A stretch of 33,332 nucleotides of DNA from Bradyrhizobium campsiandrae (GCF_014529705.1 NZ_JAANIH010000085.1:1-33332), one strand, 5' to 3'; counted from the first letter of the stretch, positions 15,516-24,796 are shown. Notes: generated by a model not told the origin, from the sequence alone. Translations and numbers: made by a program.

Positions 15516-15764
15516 ATGCAGGATCAATCCGCCTATCCCGAGCGTTCCGCCGAAGGGATGTCGACAAGGGCCAAGGCCGGCTTGGTCCTGATCGGTTTCC
15601 TGATCATCGCCGGCGTTCTCCTGTTCACCGAGCACCGGGCTCACGTGCTGGGTCTGCTGGTCTGGCTTCCGCTCCTCGCCTGTCCGCTGATGCACTTCTT
15701 CATGCACGGCGGACATGGCCATCATCACGGCGGCGATCGGCAAAACGAGTCGAGGAGCCTGTGA
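15516..15764 (+). CDS. DUF2933-like small His-rich membrane protein
   Basis: This 82-aa protein starts at ATG 15516 with GGAG eight bases upstream. It has two hydrophobic helices (about residues 21-38, AGLVLIGFLIIAGVLLF, and about 45-62, VLGLLVWLPLLACPLMHFF). It ends with a histidine/glycine tail, MHGGHGHHHGGD. The motif LACPLMHFFMHGGH is characteristic of DUF2933. Such proteins often sit with copper or other metal-handling genes, and the His tail suits metal binding, but this is inference. Its stop overlaps the start of the methyltransferase gene by one base (TGATG), so the two are translationally coupled. Confidence 0.8.
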   Translation: MQDQSAYPERSAEGMSTRAKAGLVLIGFLIIAGVLLFTEHRAHVLGLLVWLPLLACPLMHFFMHGGHGHHHGGDRQNESRSL

Positions 15765-16441
15765 TGCATGACGCCGTGCCCGCCTACGGCCTCTGGAGCC
15801 TCGTCATCGTCAATTCGGCAGTCTTCATCCTGTTCGCCTACAGCTTCTTCAAGCCGCAGACCTCGCGCGACTGGCGCTCCTTTGGTGCCTTCAGCGCGTT
15901 TCTGGTGGCGTTGTTCGTGGAGATGTACGGCTTTCCGCTCACCATCTACTTTCTTTCGGGCTGGCTGCAGTCGCACTATCCGAACGTCGACTGGTTCTCC
16001 CACGACGCCGGCCACCTGCTCGAGATGATGTTCGGCTGGAAGACCAATCCGCACGCCGGACCGTTTCACGTTCTCAGCTACGTCTTCATCGCGGCCGGCT
16101 TCATCCTGATCTCGGTCGCCTGGACCGTGTTGTACGAGGCACAGCAGACCCGCAAGCTGGCCACCACCGGCCCCTACAGCTACGTCCGGCATCCGCAATA
16201 TGTCGGTTTCGTGCTGGTGATGTTCGGCTTCCTGCTGCAATGGCCGACGATCCTCACGCTGGCGATGTTTCCGGTGCTGACCATCATGTATGTGAAGCTC
16301 GCGAGAAGCGAGGAACTGGACGCCAGGTCGGAGTTCGGCGAGGCCTATACGACGTACGCTGCGGAAGTCCCGGGCTTCATACCGCGCCTGAGTCGGCTTC
16401 TCGGTCTGGGCTCCTCGGGCAGCAGCCTTCACCACGGTTGA
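15764..16441 (+). CDS. isoprenylcysteine carboxyl methyltransferase-like membrane protein
   Basis: This 225-aa integral membrane protein has about five hydrophobic helices. The catalytic-region signature TTGPYSYVRHPQYVGF (about residues 142-157) and the later acidic ARSEELDARSEFGEAY are those of the ICMT/PEMT (phospholipid methyltransferase, NnrU-like) superfamily, which uses S-adenosylmethionine at the membrane. The bacterial substrate is unknown. GAGGAG (15752-15757) precedes ATG 15764, and the start overlaps the DUF2933-like stop by 1 bp. The coupled pair recurs in my recollection of proteobacterial metal-resistance regions; no metal transporter is present here. Confidence 0.85.
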   Translation: MHDAVPAYGLWSLVIVNSAVFILFAYSFFKPQTSRDWRSFGAFSAFLVALFVEMYGFPLTIYFLSGWLQSHYPNVDWFSHDAGHLLEMMFGWKTNPHAGPFHVLSYVFIAAGFILISVAWTVLYEAQQTRKLATTGPYSYVRHPQYVGFVLVMFGFLLQWPTILTLAMFPVLTIMYVKLARSEELDARSEFGEAYTTYAAEVPGFIPRLSRLLGLGSSGSSLHHG

Positions 16442-16456
16442 TCCGGGGTGGCAACG

Positions 16457-16918
16457 ATGCGCAGGATGTTGGGCCGCTGGCGTCTATCATCGATGCTCCT
16501 CGCGGCCTCCGGTGTCCTGTTGGTCGGCGTCGGCATCTACTTCATTTTCCTGCGGCCCGCGTTGCTGCCTGAAGACATCCGCTACATGAATCTGACCCCG
16601 GCCGAACTGCGTTCGATTGGGCCGAGGCTGACACTGTGGCTCATCAACGTATTTCGGGTGATGGGCGGTTACGTGACGGCGACCGGAGTGCTCGCGCTCA
16701 CGTTGGCGTGGACATCCTTCCGCGAGCATCGGTCAGCCGCTGCGGCCGGCGCCGGAATTGCCGGCGGGCTCTCGATCGGGTTGATGTCCGCGGTCAACTT
16801 CATGATCCATTCCGATTTCAAGTGGGTGCTGCTCGCCATGGCGCTCGTCTGGGCGGCGAGCATCGCGTCGTTCGTCCGTGAATCCGCCGTTGTTCCAGAG
16901 CAGCGCCCGAGGCCCTGA
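16457..16918 (+). CDS. four-helix membrane protein, unknown function
   Basis: The product is 153 aa from ATG 16457, with CCGGGG upstream; a GTG at 16448 is an alternative but leaves too little room for a ribosome site. Four hydrophobic helices are visible, at about residues 13-31 (MLLAASGVLLVGVGIYFIF), 62-85, 93-115 and 122-138. The loop after helix 1 reads LPEDIRYMNLTPAELRSIGP. No domain is recognised with confidence. It begins 15 bp after the methyltransferase stop and is likely co-transcribed with it. Confidence 0.7.
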   Translation: MRRMLGRWRLSSMLLAASGVLLVGVGIYFIFLRPALLPEDIRYMNLTPAELRSIGPRLTLWLINVFRVMGGYVTATGVLALTLAWTSFREHRSAAAAGAGIAGGLSIGLMSAVNFMIHSDFKWVLLAMALVWAASIASFVRESAVVPEQRPRP

Positions 16919-16978
16919 CCTGCGTCAATACCGGAGCGGCGATTTCGGCCGACAATTGCTTTTCGAAAGCTCGTAGCT

Positions 16979-17092
16979 CGTAGGATGGGTTGAGTTCTTG
17001 CGAAACCCATCAAACTTGATCCGGGTAAAGGTCTGGATGCGGCGTTCGCTTGTCAGAGCGATGGGTTTCGCGAGAGCTCAACCCATCCTACG
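16979..17092. repeat. 114-bp inverted repeat between convergent genes
   Basis: Arms 16979-17011 and 17060-17092 are 33 bp each and match at 31 positions (CGTAGGATGGGTTGAG...CGAAACCCATC). The 48-bp centre is not obviously structured. The sequence resembles dispersed rhizobial 'GTAGGATGGGT' palindromes that I recall. It sits between the convergent genes ending at 16918 and 17124 and may terminate both transcripts; it also marks one edge of the accessory patch. Confidence 0.8.
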
Positions 17093-17123
17093 GTCGCGTT
17101 GAAAACATAGGGGGGTATGGCCT

Positions 17124-18419
17124 CTAGATGCGCGCGACACGAATGTTGTTATTGTGCGCTTGTTTGGCCACGACGTCCGCACTGACCTGTAGCTCAGCGG
17201 CGAGATCGAAAACTGCGGACTGCGAGAGGCTTCCGCTCTTGGCGCGTGATTGGAGCAGGGCTTTCGGAGCTGTTAGCTCGGCTGCAAAAGCTCTATTTGC
17301 TTGTTGATCGCGCGTAACAGCTGAGGTTAGCAGGCGGCTTTCAGTTAGATCTTCCGCGGTCCAAGCTGAAAAGATTGCGCGTGCACCTGAGAATCGTCGC
17401 TTCGTCTCCTTTTGTTGCAGCAAGCCAACGCGCATCACGTCGTTGTCGCGGACCACAGCGCCTGTAACCGCGGCTTCGTCAGAAGCCGCGCTTGAAGATG
17501 AACTCTGTCGGGCTGTGTCGATCTTTAGCATGTCGAAAATACGTGTGGCGCCCCGCACGTCGGTGTCGCTAATTCCAAGTCTCTTCCTCAGTATGTGCGC
17601 TGCCTGAGTACCTCGTCGATGCGCCGGCAAGGAAAGGATTTCCCTAGGTGGACCGATCGATTCGATCGGGGACAAAGTGGACGGTGGCGCATCTCGGACA
17701 ATCTCGAGTGCCTGCTCGGCGACGCCGGCGACGGCCGGGAACTGTTCCGCCGAAGAAGCGAGACACAAATCCATCAAAGACCGGTCGCCCAGCAGCGGCT
17801 GTAGGCGTTCAATGATTGCGGCGACGCTCTCGTCAATGTCGTAGGGCGAGAGGCCAAGCGCTCCTGCAAACCTACAAAATTGCGCTTCATCTGCATCGGT
17901 CTCGGAGATCAAAGCCCAGGTGTCGTGCAGCCAAGTGTCGCTGATCCGACCTTCGTTCAACCGCGCCACAACACTCTGAACGAACTTCTTTAGTTCTTCT
18001 TCCAAACGCTCGCGCGCGCAAACTACCTGCGCTCGATTCAGGAAGCGAACGTTCGCAAGTTCTACGGTGCGCGAGGAAGCTGTGATCTCGACCGATTTGC
18101 CGAGAGGCACGATGCTAACTTTCGGAAGAGCAAATCCGTGCTGTGCGGTGAGAAAAGAATGGCGAGCAAGAAATGCATTGTCATCCCCTTCCTCTTCATT
18201 CTTTCTCGGCTCCCAAAGCAATGCCCACCAGTTCTCGGCGATCCATTCCGCGAGATAGTAAGCGGGGATCTGAATTACTTTGGAAGCAAGACCCTTACGG
18301 TCGACGAACTCCGTCACAGCCTGATCCGCAACTTCGATCAGGAGACTGCTCAGGGTCGCGTCCGCTTCGTTTCGGCCCTCTTGGGGGATCCATTCAGCCG
18401 AAATTGAGAACTCGGTCAT
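17124..18419 (-). CDS. ImmA/IrrE-like protein lacking the zinc motif, module partner
   Basis: This 431-aa protein has three visible regions. The N-terminal part (about residues 1-150) includes YYLAEWIAENWWALLWEPR and HGFALPKVSIVPLG. A helical middle follows, then a Ser-rich linker near 306-312. The C-terminal part (about 330-425) contains RRFSGARAIFSAW, SAVTRDQQANRAFAAELTAP and FDLAAELQVSADVVAKQ, the frame of an ImmA/IrrE metallopeptidase-like domain. Where that family has HExxH, this protein reads ARAIFSAW (Arg347, Ala348), so the zinc ligands and catalytic Glu appear lost. ATG 18419 overlaps the stop of the 130-aa gene by 4 bp. Many ImmA/IrrE proteins act in phage regulation, stress response or toxin-antitoxin pairs; the role here is unknown. 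Base use looks less GC-rich than the neighbours. Confidence 0.7.
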   Translation of the reverse strand: MTEFSISAEWIPQEGRNEADATLSSLLIEVADQAVTEFVDRKGLASKVIQIPAYYLAEWIAENWWALLWEPRKNEEEGDDNAFLARHSFLTAQHGFALPKVSIVPLGKSVEITASSRTVELANVRFLNRAQVVCARERLEEELKKFVQSVVARLNEGRISDTWLHDTWALISETDADEAQFCRFAGALGLSPYDIDESVAAIIERLQPLLGDRSLMDLCLASSAEQFPAVAGVAEQALEIVRDAPPSTLSPIESIGPPREILSLPAHRRGTQAAHILRKRLGISDTDVRGATRIFDMLKIDTARQSSSSSAASDEAAVTGAVVRDNDVMRVGLLQQKETKRRFSGARAIFSAWTAEDLTESRLLTSAVTRDQQANRAFAAELTAPKALLQSRAKSGSLSQSAVFDLAAELQVSADVVAKQAHNNNIRVARI

Positions 18420-18808
18420 CCCTTTAGTCCTGCCGGAAGGCCATTAACATCAATGGGATAAGCATGGTAGGTGCCGGCCGTTCCAGCGTTTGTGCAGGCC
18501 TCGTACCAGACGTCCCCTTCCTTATGCCATACATGCCTTGGAAAGCCATCGATCCATTGCTTGGAGACCCTCCCGGCCTTGATGGCCTCCCGCATAGCAT
18601 CTCCGGCTTCTTGAAGAGTAAAATCGCGCGGACAAGGAGTAGCCGGCTTGACCCGCCTGGCGAGCTTTCCATTGATTTTACAATGATAGTTACTCGGGGC
18701 GTAGATGGCGGCTTGCGCCGCAGCGTCCAACTCCTGCTTTGGCACGTTTTTCCGTAGTACACGACGCTTTTGCGGGAATTTGATCTCTCGTGACTTCGGC
18801 CGTTTCAT
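18416..18808 (-). CDS. 130-aa hypothetical protein, first gene of the module
   Basis: This 130-aa protein has a very basic N-terminus (KRPKSREIKFPQKRRVLRK), then AAIYAPSNYHCKINGK, RVKPATPCPRDFTLQEA, AMREAIKAGRVSKQWIDGFP and a Trp/Tyr-rich GDVWYEACTNAGTAGTYHAY ending. It has no signal peptide or membrane helix. Conserved-looking Cys, His and Trp residues suggest a compact folded domain. I do not recognise the family. ATG 18808 opens the frame, and the stop overlaps the ATG of the 431-aa gene (ATGA 18416-18419). Strict coupling implies fixed stoichiometry. A toxin, antitoxin or DNA-binding partner role is possible, none shown. Confidence 0.65.
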   Translation of the reverse strand: MKRPKSREIKFPQKRRVLRKNVPKQELDAAAQAAIYAPSNYHCKINGKLARRVKPATPCPRDFTLQEAGDAMREAIKAGRVSKQWIDGFPRHVWHKEGDVWYEACTNAGTAGTYHAYPIDVNGLPAGLKG

Positions 18809-18919
18809 CGACCCCTCCCTTGGGGGCCAACTTAGCGAGCTATGAGGTAGACCGTCAATTTAGACGAGTGTCGACGAAAGCTCGACGGCGACTATTGCGA
18901 TCTTGCAATAATATCCATC

Positions 18920-18991
18920 TTTGCCCAACGGCGCAAGCGAAATTCGTAAAAATCGAAAATCTCAGCGCCGCCAAGGCGTCGGCTGCTGTGC
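18920..18991. repeat. imperfect direct repeat, copy A
   Basis: About 72 bp beginning TTTGCCCAACGGCGCAAGCG and including the exact run ATTCGTAAAAATCGAAAA match the copy at 19654-19726 in the same orientation. It lies in the 295-bp gap upstream of the two-gene module, where I see no supported gene; the module promoter must be in this gap. Confidence 0.65.
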
Positions 18992-19103
18992 GGCGAGAAC
19001 GGGTTGCGCTCGATCTGATGGTCTTTCCCTCGTCCATCCAAACGTCGCCAAGGGCGCAACCTGGGTTGGCGCAGCACAGCAAGAGAGAAATTCATTCGAT
19101 CAC

Positions 19104-19298
19104 CTAGTCGGCGCGTCCGAGCCAGGAGGGCGGCACGGCGATGCCGAGCGCCTTCGCTGTCTTCAAATTGACAATCAACTGAACCTTGGCTGCTTGCTGC
19201 AGGCAGGTCGGCGCGTCTTTGCCTTTCAAGATGCGACCCGTGTAGATGCCGGGAAGGCGGTTCGCCTCGGCAAAGTCTCCGTCGCCATAGTCCATCAC
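19104..19298 (-). pseudogene. C-terminal remnant of an ABC substrate-binding protein
   Basis: The frame encodes IYTGRILKGKDAPTCLQQA, then VQLIVNLKTAKALGIAVPPS and a stop after LGRAD. This is the C-terminal signature of the ABC_sub_bind (PF04392) family, which is very common in Bradyrhizobium, where VINLKTAKALGLTVP is usual. About 64 codons remain of a protein of roughly 320; no signal peptide or ligand-binding lobes are present. It lies 15 bp downstream of the broken EthD-like copy, in a patch of decayed genes. Confidence 0.7.
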
Positions 19299-19313
19299 GC
19301 CGCCCGGGGTCCG

Positions 19314-19600
19314 TCAGACGTCTGCCATCGGAAGCACTTCCAGCCTGGCAGACGATCTCTCCAGCAACCAGGCTTGAGCCGTTCGCCGCGGGTCATTCCG
19401 ATATCGCTGGATGTCGGCTTCCGATGCAAAGTTGACGATGTGTACTTCTACGGTGTCATCACTATTTCGAAGCCGTCGCTCCGGACGCCCGTTGAACTCG
19501 GGCAAGAGCGGAAGCACGGCATCCTCGTAGGCCCTGAAGTCGGCAACGCCTCCGCGGGGATTTGGGCGATGAGTGCAACGGTGACGGGGATGGTCTGATC
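19314..19600 (-). pseudogene. frameshifted small EthD/stress-barrel-like gene
   Basis: One frame encodes VTVALIAQIPAE at the expected N-terminus. The next frame continues GVADFRAYEDAVLPLLPEFN, then ERRLRNSDDTVEVHIVNF and RNDPRRTAQAWLLERSS to a VADV end at TGA 19314. The join falls at about 19551-19556, where a GAGGCG on the coding strand would need one more G to read through. A clear ATG is also missing before VTVALIAQ. The full product would be about 95 aa. The family is probably a small alpha/beta-barrel (EthD or DUF1330-like) protein, tentative. It is paralogous to the fragment at 15276. Confidence 0.65.
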
Positions 19601-19653
19601 GGATATCGTCGCTTGCCGGCTGCACCACTGCCATGATGCCACCATACCCCTGT

Positions 19654-19726
19654 TTTGCCCGACGGAGCAAGCCGAATTCGTAAAAATCGAAAAAGCGCAA
19701 GGCCGCCAGCGGGTCGGCTACTGTGC
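19654..19726. repeat. imperfect direct repeat, copy B
   Basis: This is the counterpart of 18920-18991. It begins TTTGCCCGACGGAGCAAGCC, keeps ATTCGTAAAAATCGAAAA exactly, and ends with GGTCGGCTACTGTGC. Together the two copies bracket the 660-bp patch holding the ABC-binding and EthD-like remnants. Confidence 0.65.
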
Positions 19727-19793
19727 ATGGGGTTGTTTTCGAGATCTGCGTTCGTCCGGCGCCGAGACTCCCCGGGCAGGATCCCGGCCGGCC

Positions 19794-21605
<1,812 letters not shown>

Positions 21606-21719
21606 GGGCGCGGGATACCACTCACATCCCCGTGCGGCAACCATATTGCTGTATTTTCAGGGCCTTTCTTCACGCCAAGCTGATTCCACCCGATGCCGAA
21701 ACGCGCTACGCAGGCGGTC

Positions 21720-23369
21720 ATGTCCAGGCCCGTCTCCAAGCCCATGTCAACGACCTCGATCCCCTCCACCCGTGCGCGTGTCAAATCCCGGGTCAGCTTC
21801 GACCGCTTCCGGGCCTGGCTGGTCGCCTACGCGACCGACCCTTCGGCCCGGCTCTGGCTGGTGATCCAGTTCGCCATCCTGCACGCGGTGATCTGGACCT
21901 TCATCCTGATCAATCTGAAGGCGGCGCAGGACGTTCACATGGACGTCGCAGAAGCCTGGGGCTGGGGCCAGAAATTCCTGTGGGGCTACGGCAAGCACCC
22001 GCCGTTGTCGGGCTGGGTCGCGGGGCTCTGGTTCAGGCTGTTCCCGGCGACGGACTGGGCGACCTATGCGCTGGCGATGGCGACGGTCAGCGTCGGCATG
22101 GTGATCTGCTGGCTGGTCGCAATGCGCGTCGTCGATTCCAGGCGCGCGTTCCTGGTCGTGGTGATGGTCGCGCTCTATCCGATCTTCAATTTCAAGGGTT
22201 TCAAATACAACCCCGATCTGCTGCAGCTCGTCACCCTGCCGCTCGTCGTGCTCGCTTATCTCAACGCGTTCGAGAAGCGGAGCTGGCTATCAGGTGTCTG
22301 GCTCGGGCTCGCCGGCGCCCTGGCATTGATGACCAAATACTGGGTGCTGACCATGATCGGCGCCATCGGTCTTGCCGCGCTGATCCATCCGGAGCGGATG
22401 AGATTTCTCTCCTCGCCGGCGCCCTGGGTCGCGATCGCGACGATGGTCGTGGCGATGATCCCGCACATCATTTGGCTCGCGGACGTGAACTTCGTGCCGC
22501 TGACCTATGCCGGCGACACCTACAGCCTCGAGGATGCCGGCCTCGTGCATCAACTCGTGGCCGGCTATGCCCTGCACAATCTCGGGCTGCTGGCGCTGCC
22601 GGTCGCGCTCGCCGCGCTGGCGATGGCGCTGGTGCCGCCCTGGGCGAAGCTGCTGGTGCGTGCGCCCTGGCGCATCGTCACGCGCGCCTGGGCGCGCGGT
22701 GACAACGCCGGCGTTAATATTTCCCAGGCGCTGAACATCTGGATCATCCAGATCATCGCGGCAGTCGGCCCGCCGCTCGGCGCGCTCGCCTTCAGCATCT
22801 ACATGAAGACCGATTGGGGCATCTCGCTGTTCTTCCTGGTGCCGCTCGCGCTGGTCGCGATCCCGGCGCTGCGGGTGCAGAGCGCAGCCCTGTTCAACAT
22901 CACCGCGATCTGGCTGGTGCTCAGCGTCGCGACCCTGATTGCCTCGCCCTGGATCGCGGCGCGCGAGATGGCGGCGAATGCGGACAACACGGCGACCTAT
23001 GGCGCGCGCTCGGACCTTGCGCGCGAGCTGACGCAGGCCTGGCATTCACGCTTCGCCTCGCGCTGGGCGGTCGTCGCCGGCACCATGGAATCGATCCAGC
23101 CGATGGTGTTCTACAGCCCCGATCATCCGGTCGCGTTCATCCCGAACGAGGCGTGGAGTTCCGGGCTCACGTCACTCGATGACGTCAAAAAGTACGGCTT
23201 CATCGGCGTGTTCGATCCGACCGACGGCCGTTTGCCGGCGTTCGAGAAATGGGTGTCGGAGATCGCGCCGAACGCCGAGCGCATGGTGATGACGACGCGC
23301 CGCTTCACCCACGGCAAGGCCGGTCCATCGATGACGTGGAACGTCTACATCGCCCCGCCGGCGAAGTGA
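21720..23369 (+). CDS. GT39/ArnT-like membrane glycosyltransferase
   Basis: The product is about 549 aa from ATG 21720; ATG 21693 would add nine residues, and neither has a strong ribosome site. It has about ten hydrophobic helices and a short soluble C-terminal domain (from about residue 430). The first periplasmic loop holds DVHMDVAEAWGWGQKF and YGKHPPLSGW, the Asp-rich and HPPL motifs of the PMT/ArnT (GT39) family. These enzymes move a sugar from a polyprenyl-phosphate donor to lipid A, another lipid or protein in the periplasm. The acceptor is not evident. It diverges from lepA with a 114-bp gap and converges with the HPr gene. Confidence 0.85.
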   Translation: MSRPVSKPMSTTSIPSTRARVKSRVSFDRFRAWLVAYATDPSARLWLVIQFAILHAVIWTFILINLKAAQDVHMDVAEAWGWGQKFLWGYGKHPPLSGWVAGLWFRLFPATDWATYALAMATVSVGMVICWLVAMRVVDSRRAFLVVVMVALYPIFNFKGFKYNPDLLQLVTLPLVVLAYLNAFEKRSWLSGVWLGLAGALALMTKYWVLTMIGAIGLAALIHPERMRFLSSPAPWVAIATMVVAMIPHIIWLADVNFVPLTYAGDTYSLEDAGLVHQLVAGYALHNLGLLALPVALAALAMALVPPWAKLLVRAPWRIVTRAWARGDNAGVNISQALNIWIIQIIAAVGPPLGALAFSIYMKTDWGISLFFLVPLALVAIPALRVQSAALFNITAIWLVLSVATLIASPWIAAREMAANADNTATYGARSDLARELTQAWHSRFASRWAVVAGTMESIQPMVFYSPDHPVAFIPNEAWSSGLTSLDDVKKYGFIGVFDPTDGRLPAFEKWVSEIAPNAERMVMTTRRFTHGKAGPSMTWNVYIAPPAK

Positions 23370-23378
23370 CTGAGGGGC

Positions 23379-23696
23379 CTAAACCCCTTCCTCGTTGAAC
23401 TTGCTCTCGACGAGCTCGGTGATCGCAGCCAGCGCGGCTTCCGCGTCGCTGCCCGCGGCCGCGACTGTGATCGTCGTTCCGGGTCCGGCCGCAAGCATCA
23501 TCAATCCCATGATCGAGGTGCCGCCGACGGTCTCGCCGCCGCGCGTCACCCACACCTGCGCGTTGAAGCGCTCGACCGCCTGGACGAATTTCGCCGAGGC
23601 GCGGGCGTGCAGGCCGCGCTTGTTGATGATCAGCAGCTCCTTGGAGATCGCGCCCGCGGGCACGCCAGTCCCCGCTTGTGGCGCGTCGTCATTCAT
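23379..23696 (-). CDS. ptsH: phosphocarrier protein HPr of a regulatory PTS
   Basis: This 105-aa HPr has an N-terminal extension of about 15 residues. The phosphorylated His30 lies in INKRGLHARASAKFV, and the regulatory Ser61, target of HPr kinase, lies in GGTSIMGLMMLAA. HPr receives phosphate from Enzyme I and passes it to EIIA. The start overlaps the EIIA stop by 4 bp (ATGA 23693-23696). With EIIA-Man and HprK nearby and no sugar permease, it most likely serves signalling, as known for alphaproteobacterial PTS systems, where these proteins tie carbon and nitrogen state to other regulators. Confidence 0.96.
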   Translation of the reverse strand: MNDDAPQAGTGVPAGAISKELLIINKRGLHARASAKFVQAVERFNAQVWVTRGGETVGGTSIMGLMMLAAGPGTTITVAAAGSDAEAALAAITELVESKFNEEGV

Positions 23697-24094
23697 TTGC
23701 CGGCGAGCACCCGGCTGGCGATGGTGACGTATTTGCGGCCGGCTTCCTGTGCCATCGCGATTGCGTCGGGCAGCGGACGCTCCTCGCGCACCTTGGCGAG
23801 CTTCACCAGCATCGGCAGGTTGATGCCGGCGAGCACTTCGACCTTGGGCCGGCTCATGCAGGATATCGCAAGGTTCGACGGCGTGCCGCCGAACATGTCG
23901 GTGAGGATCGCAACGCCGTCGCCCGAATCGACGCGGTTAACCGCTTCGATGATGTCGCTTCGGCAGAGATCGGAATCGTCTTCGGCGCCGATCGTGATCG
24001 CTTCGATTTGCTTTTGTGGGCCCATGACATGTTCAAGCGCTGCCTTGAATTCGTCGGCAAGGCGCCCGTGGGTCACAAGTACTAGACCAATCAT
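23693..24094 (-). CDS. manX: PTS EIIA component, mannose family
   Basis: This 133-aa EIIA-Man fold protein starts at ATG 24094 (MIGLVLVTHGRLADEF), with GGGAG about 9 nt upstream. A longer frame to 24130 lacks support. His9 in LVTHGRL is the phosphorylation site, and ILTDMFGGTPSNLA is the second family signature. No EIIB, EIIC or EIID domains are present, so it cannot move sugar alone. In other alphaproteobacteria the equivalent protein takes phosphate from HPr and regulates partner proteins. The start is 207 bp downstream of the hprK stop, a gap that may hold a separate promoter. Confidence 0.95.
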   Translation of the reverse strand: MIGLVLVTHGRLADEFKAALEHVMGPQKQIEAITIGAEDDSDLCRSDIIEAVNRVDSGDGVAILTDMFGGTPSNLAISCMSRPKVEVLAGINLPMLVKLAKVREERPLPDAIAMAQEAGRKYVTIASRVLAGK

Positions 24095-24301
24095 CGGAAA
24101 ACTCCCGCGGGCGCTTTTGGTGCACCGCACGAACGCGCCACTTTGACCATCCAGAGCCCCCGCGCAAGAGGGGATGTTGCGTATCTCCCTGAATCTAGAC
24201 GGATGGATGAGGGGAGCTGCGCCGGTCTACTCGGTCGCGAGTGTGCGGTTCATATGGTTACCATTTCCCTTCAAACAATCGCCGGAAGAGTTAGTGGAAG
24301 G

Positions 24302-24796
24302 TTAACTCTTGGTAGTGGTCAAGGCCGCGACAACCAATGGGAGGGGCAAATAGTCGCGGCCGACTGGGATTCGCGGTATTTTGACACCAAAAATGGTGGT
24401 TTTTAGCGATTCCGGCGGCGGCAGCCGTTCAGCATCATCGGCGTGCAGATCGACCACGAGGCCGACCGTCGCATGCTCCACAAAGTCGCAGCGACGGATT
24501 CCAAGCCCTCGAATCTCGATCAGGCCGGCCAGCGCAGGCGCGGGACGAACCTCAATTTCATCGCCGACTGTCGCCAGATGGACACGGTCGTCGCCGACCA
24601 GGACGGCGCTGTCGACCACCCCTGAGCGCCCCGCCATGATCAAATCGAAGGCAAGGCGCGACTTGCCGGCGCCCGAAGGTCCGCGGATCAGCACGGCCAG
24701 GGCCCCGACCTTGACAGCGCAGGCGTGAACGCTGGGGCCGCCGTCCTTCAAGCTGGCTTCATCCAAACGGCCTTCATCCAAACGGCCTTGGCTCAT
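24302..24796 (-). CDS. hprK: HPr kinase/phosphorylase, short alphaproteobacterial form
   Basis: This 164-aa protein corresponds to only the C-terminal catalytic domain of Gram-positive HprK (about 310 aa), as is usual in alphaproteobacteria. The P-loop GPSGAGKS spans residues 39-46. LVGDDRVHL and EVRPAPALAGLIEIRGLGI are the HprK signature region, and KIPRIPVGRD lies near the end. It phosphorylates the regulatory Ser of HPr using ATP. The N-terminus contains a doubled GRLDE encoded by a 15-bp tandem repeat, which may be a local slippage product. Its start overlaps the chvG stop by 4 bp, linking it to the ChvI-ChvG operon. Confidence 0.95.
   Translation of the reverse strand: MSQGRLDEGRLDEASLKDGGPSVHACAVKVGALAVLIRGPSGAGKSRLAFDLIMAGRSGVVDSAVLVGDDRVHLATVGDEIEVRPAPALAGLIEIRGLGIRRCDFVEHATVGLVVDLHADDAERLPPPESLKTTIFGVKIPRIPVGRDYLPLPLVVAALTTTKS
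24757..24786. repeat. 15-bp perfect tandem duplication within hprK
   Basis: CTTCATCCAAACGGC occurs twice without a gap (24757-24771 and 24772-24786). It is in frame, and gives the repeated GRLDE near the HprK N-terminus. Confidence 0.85.
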
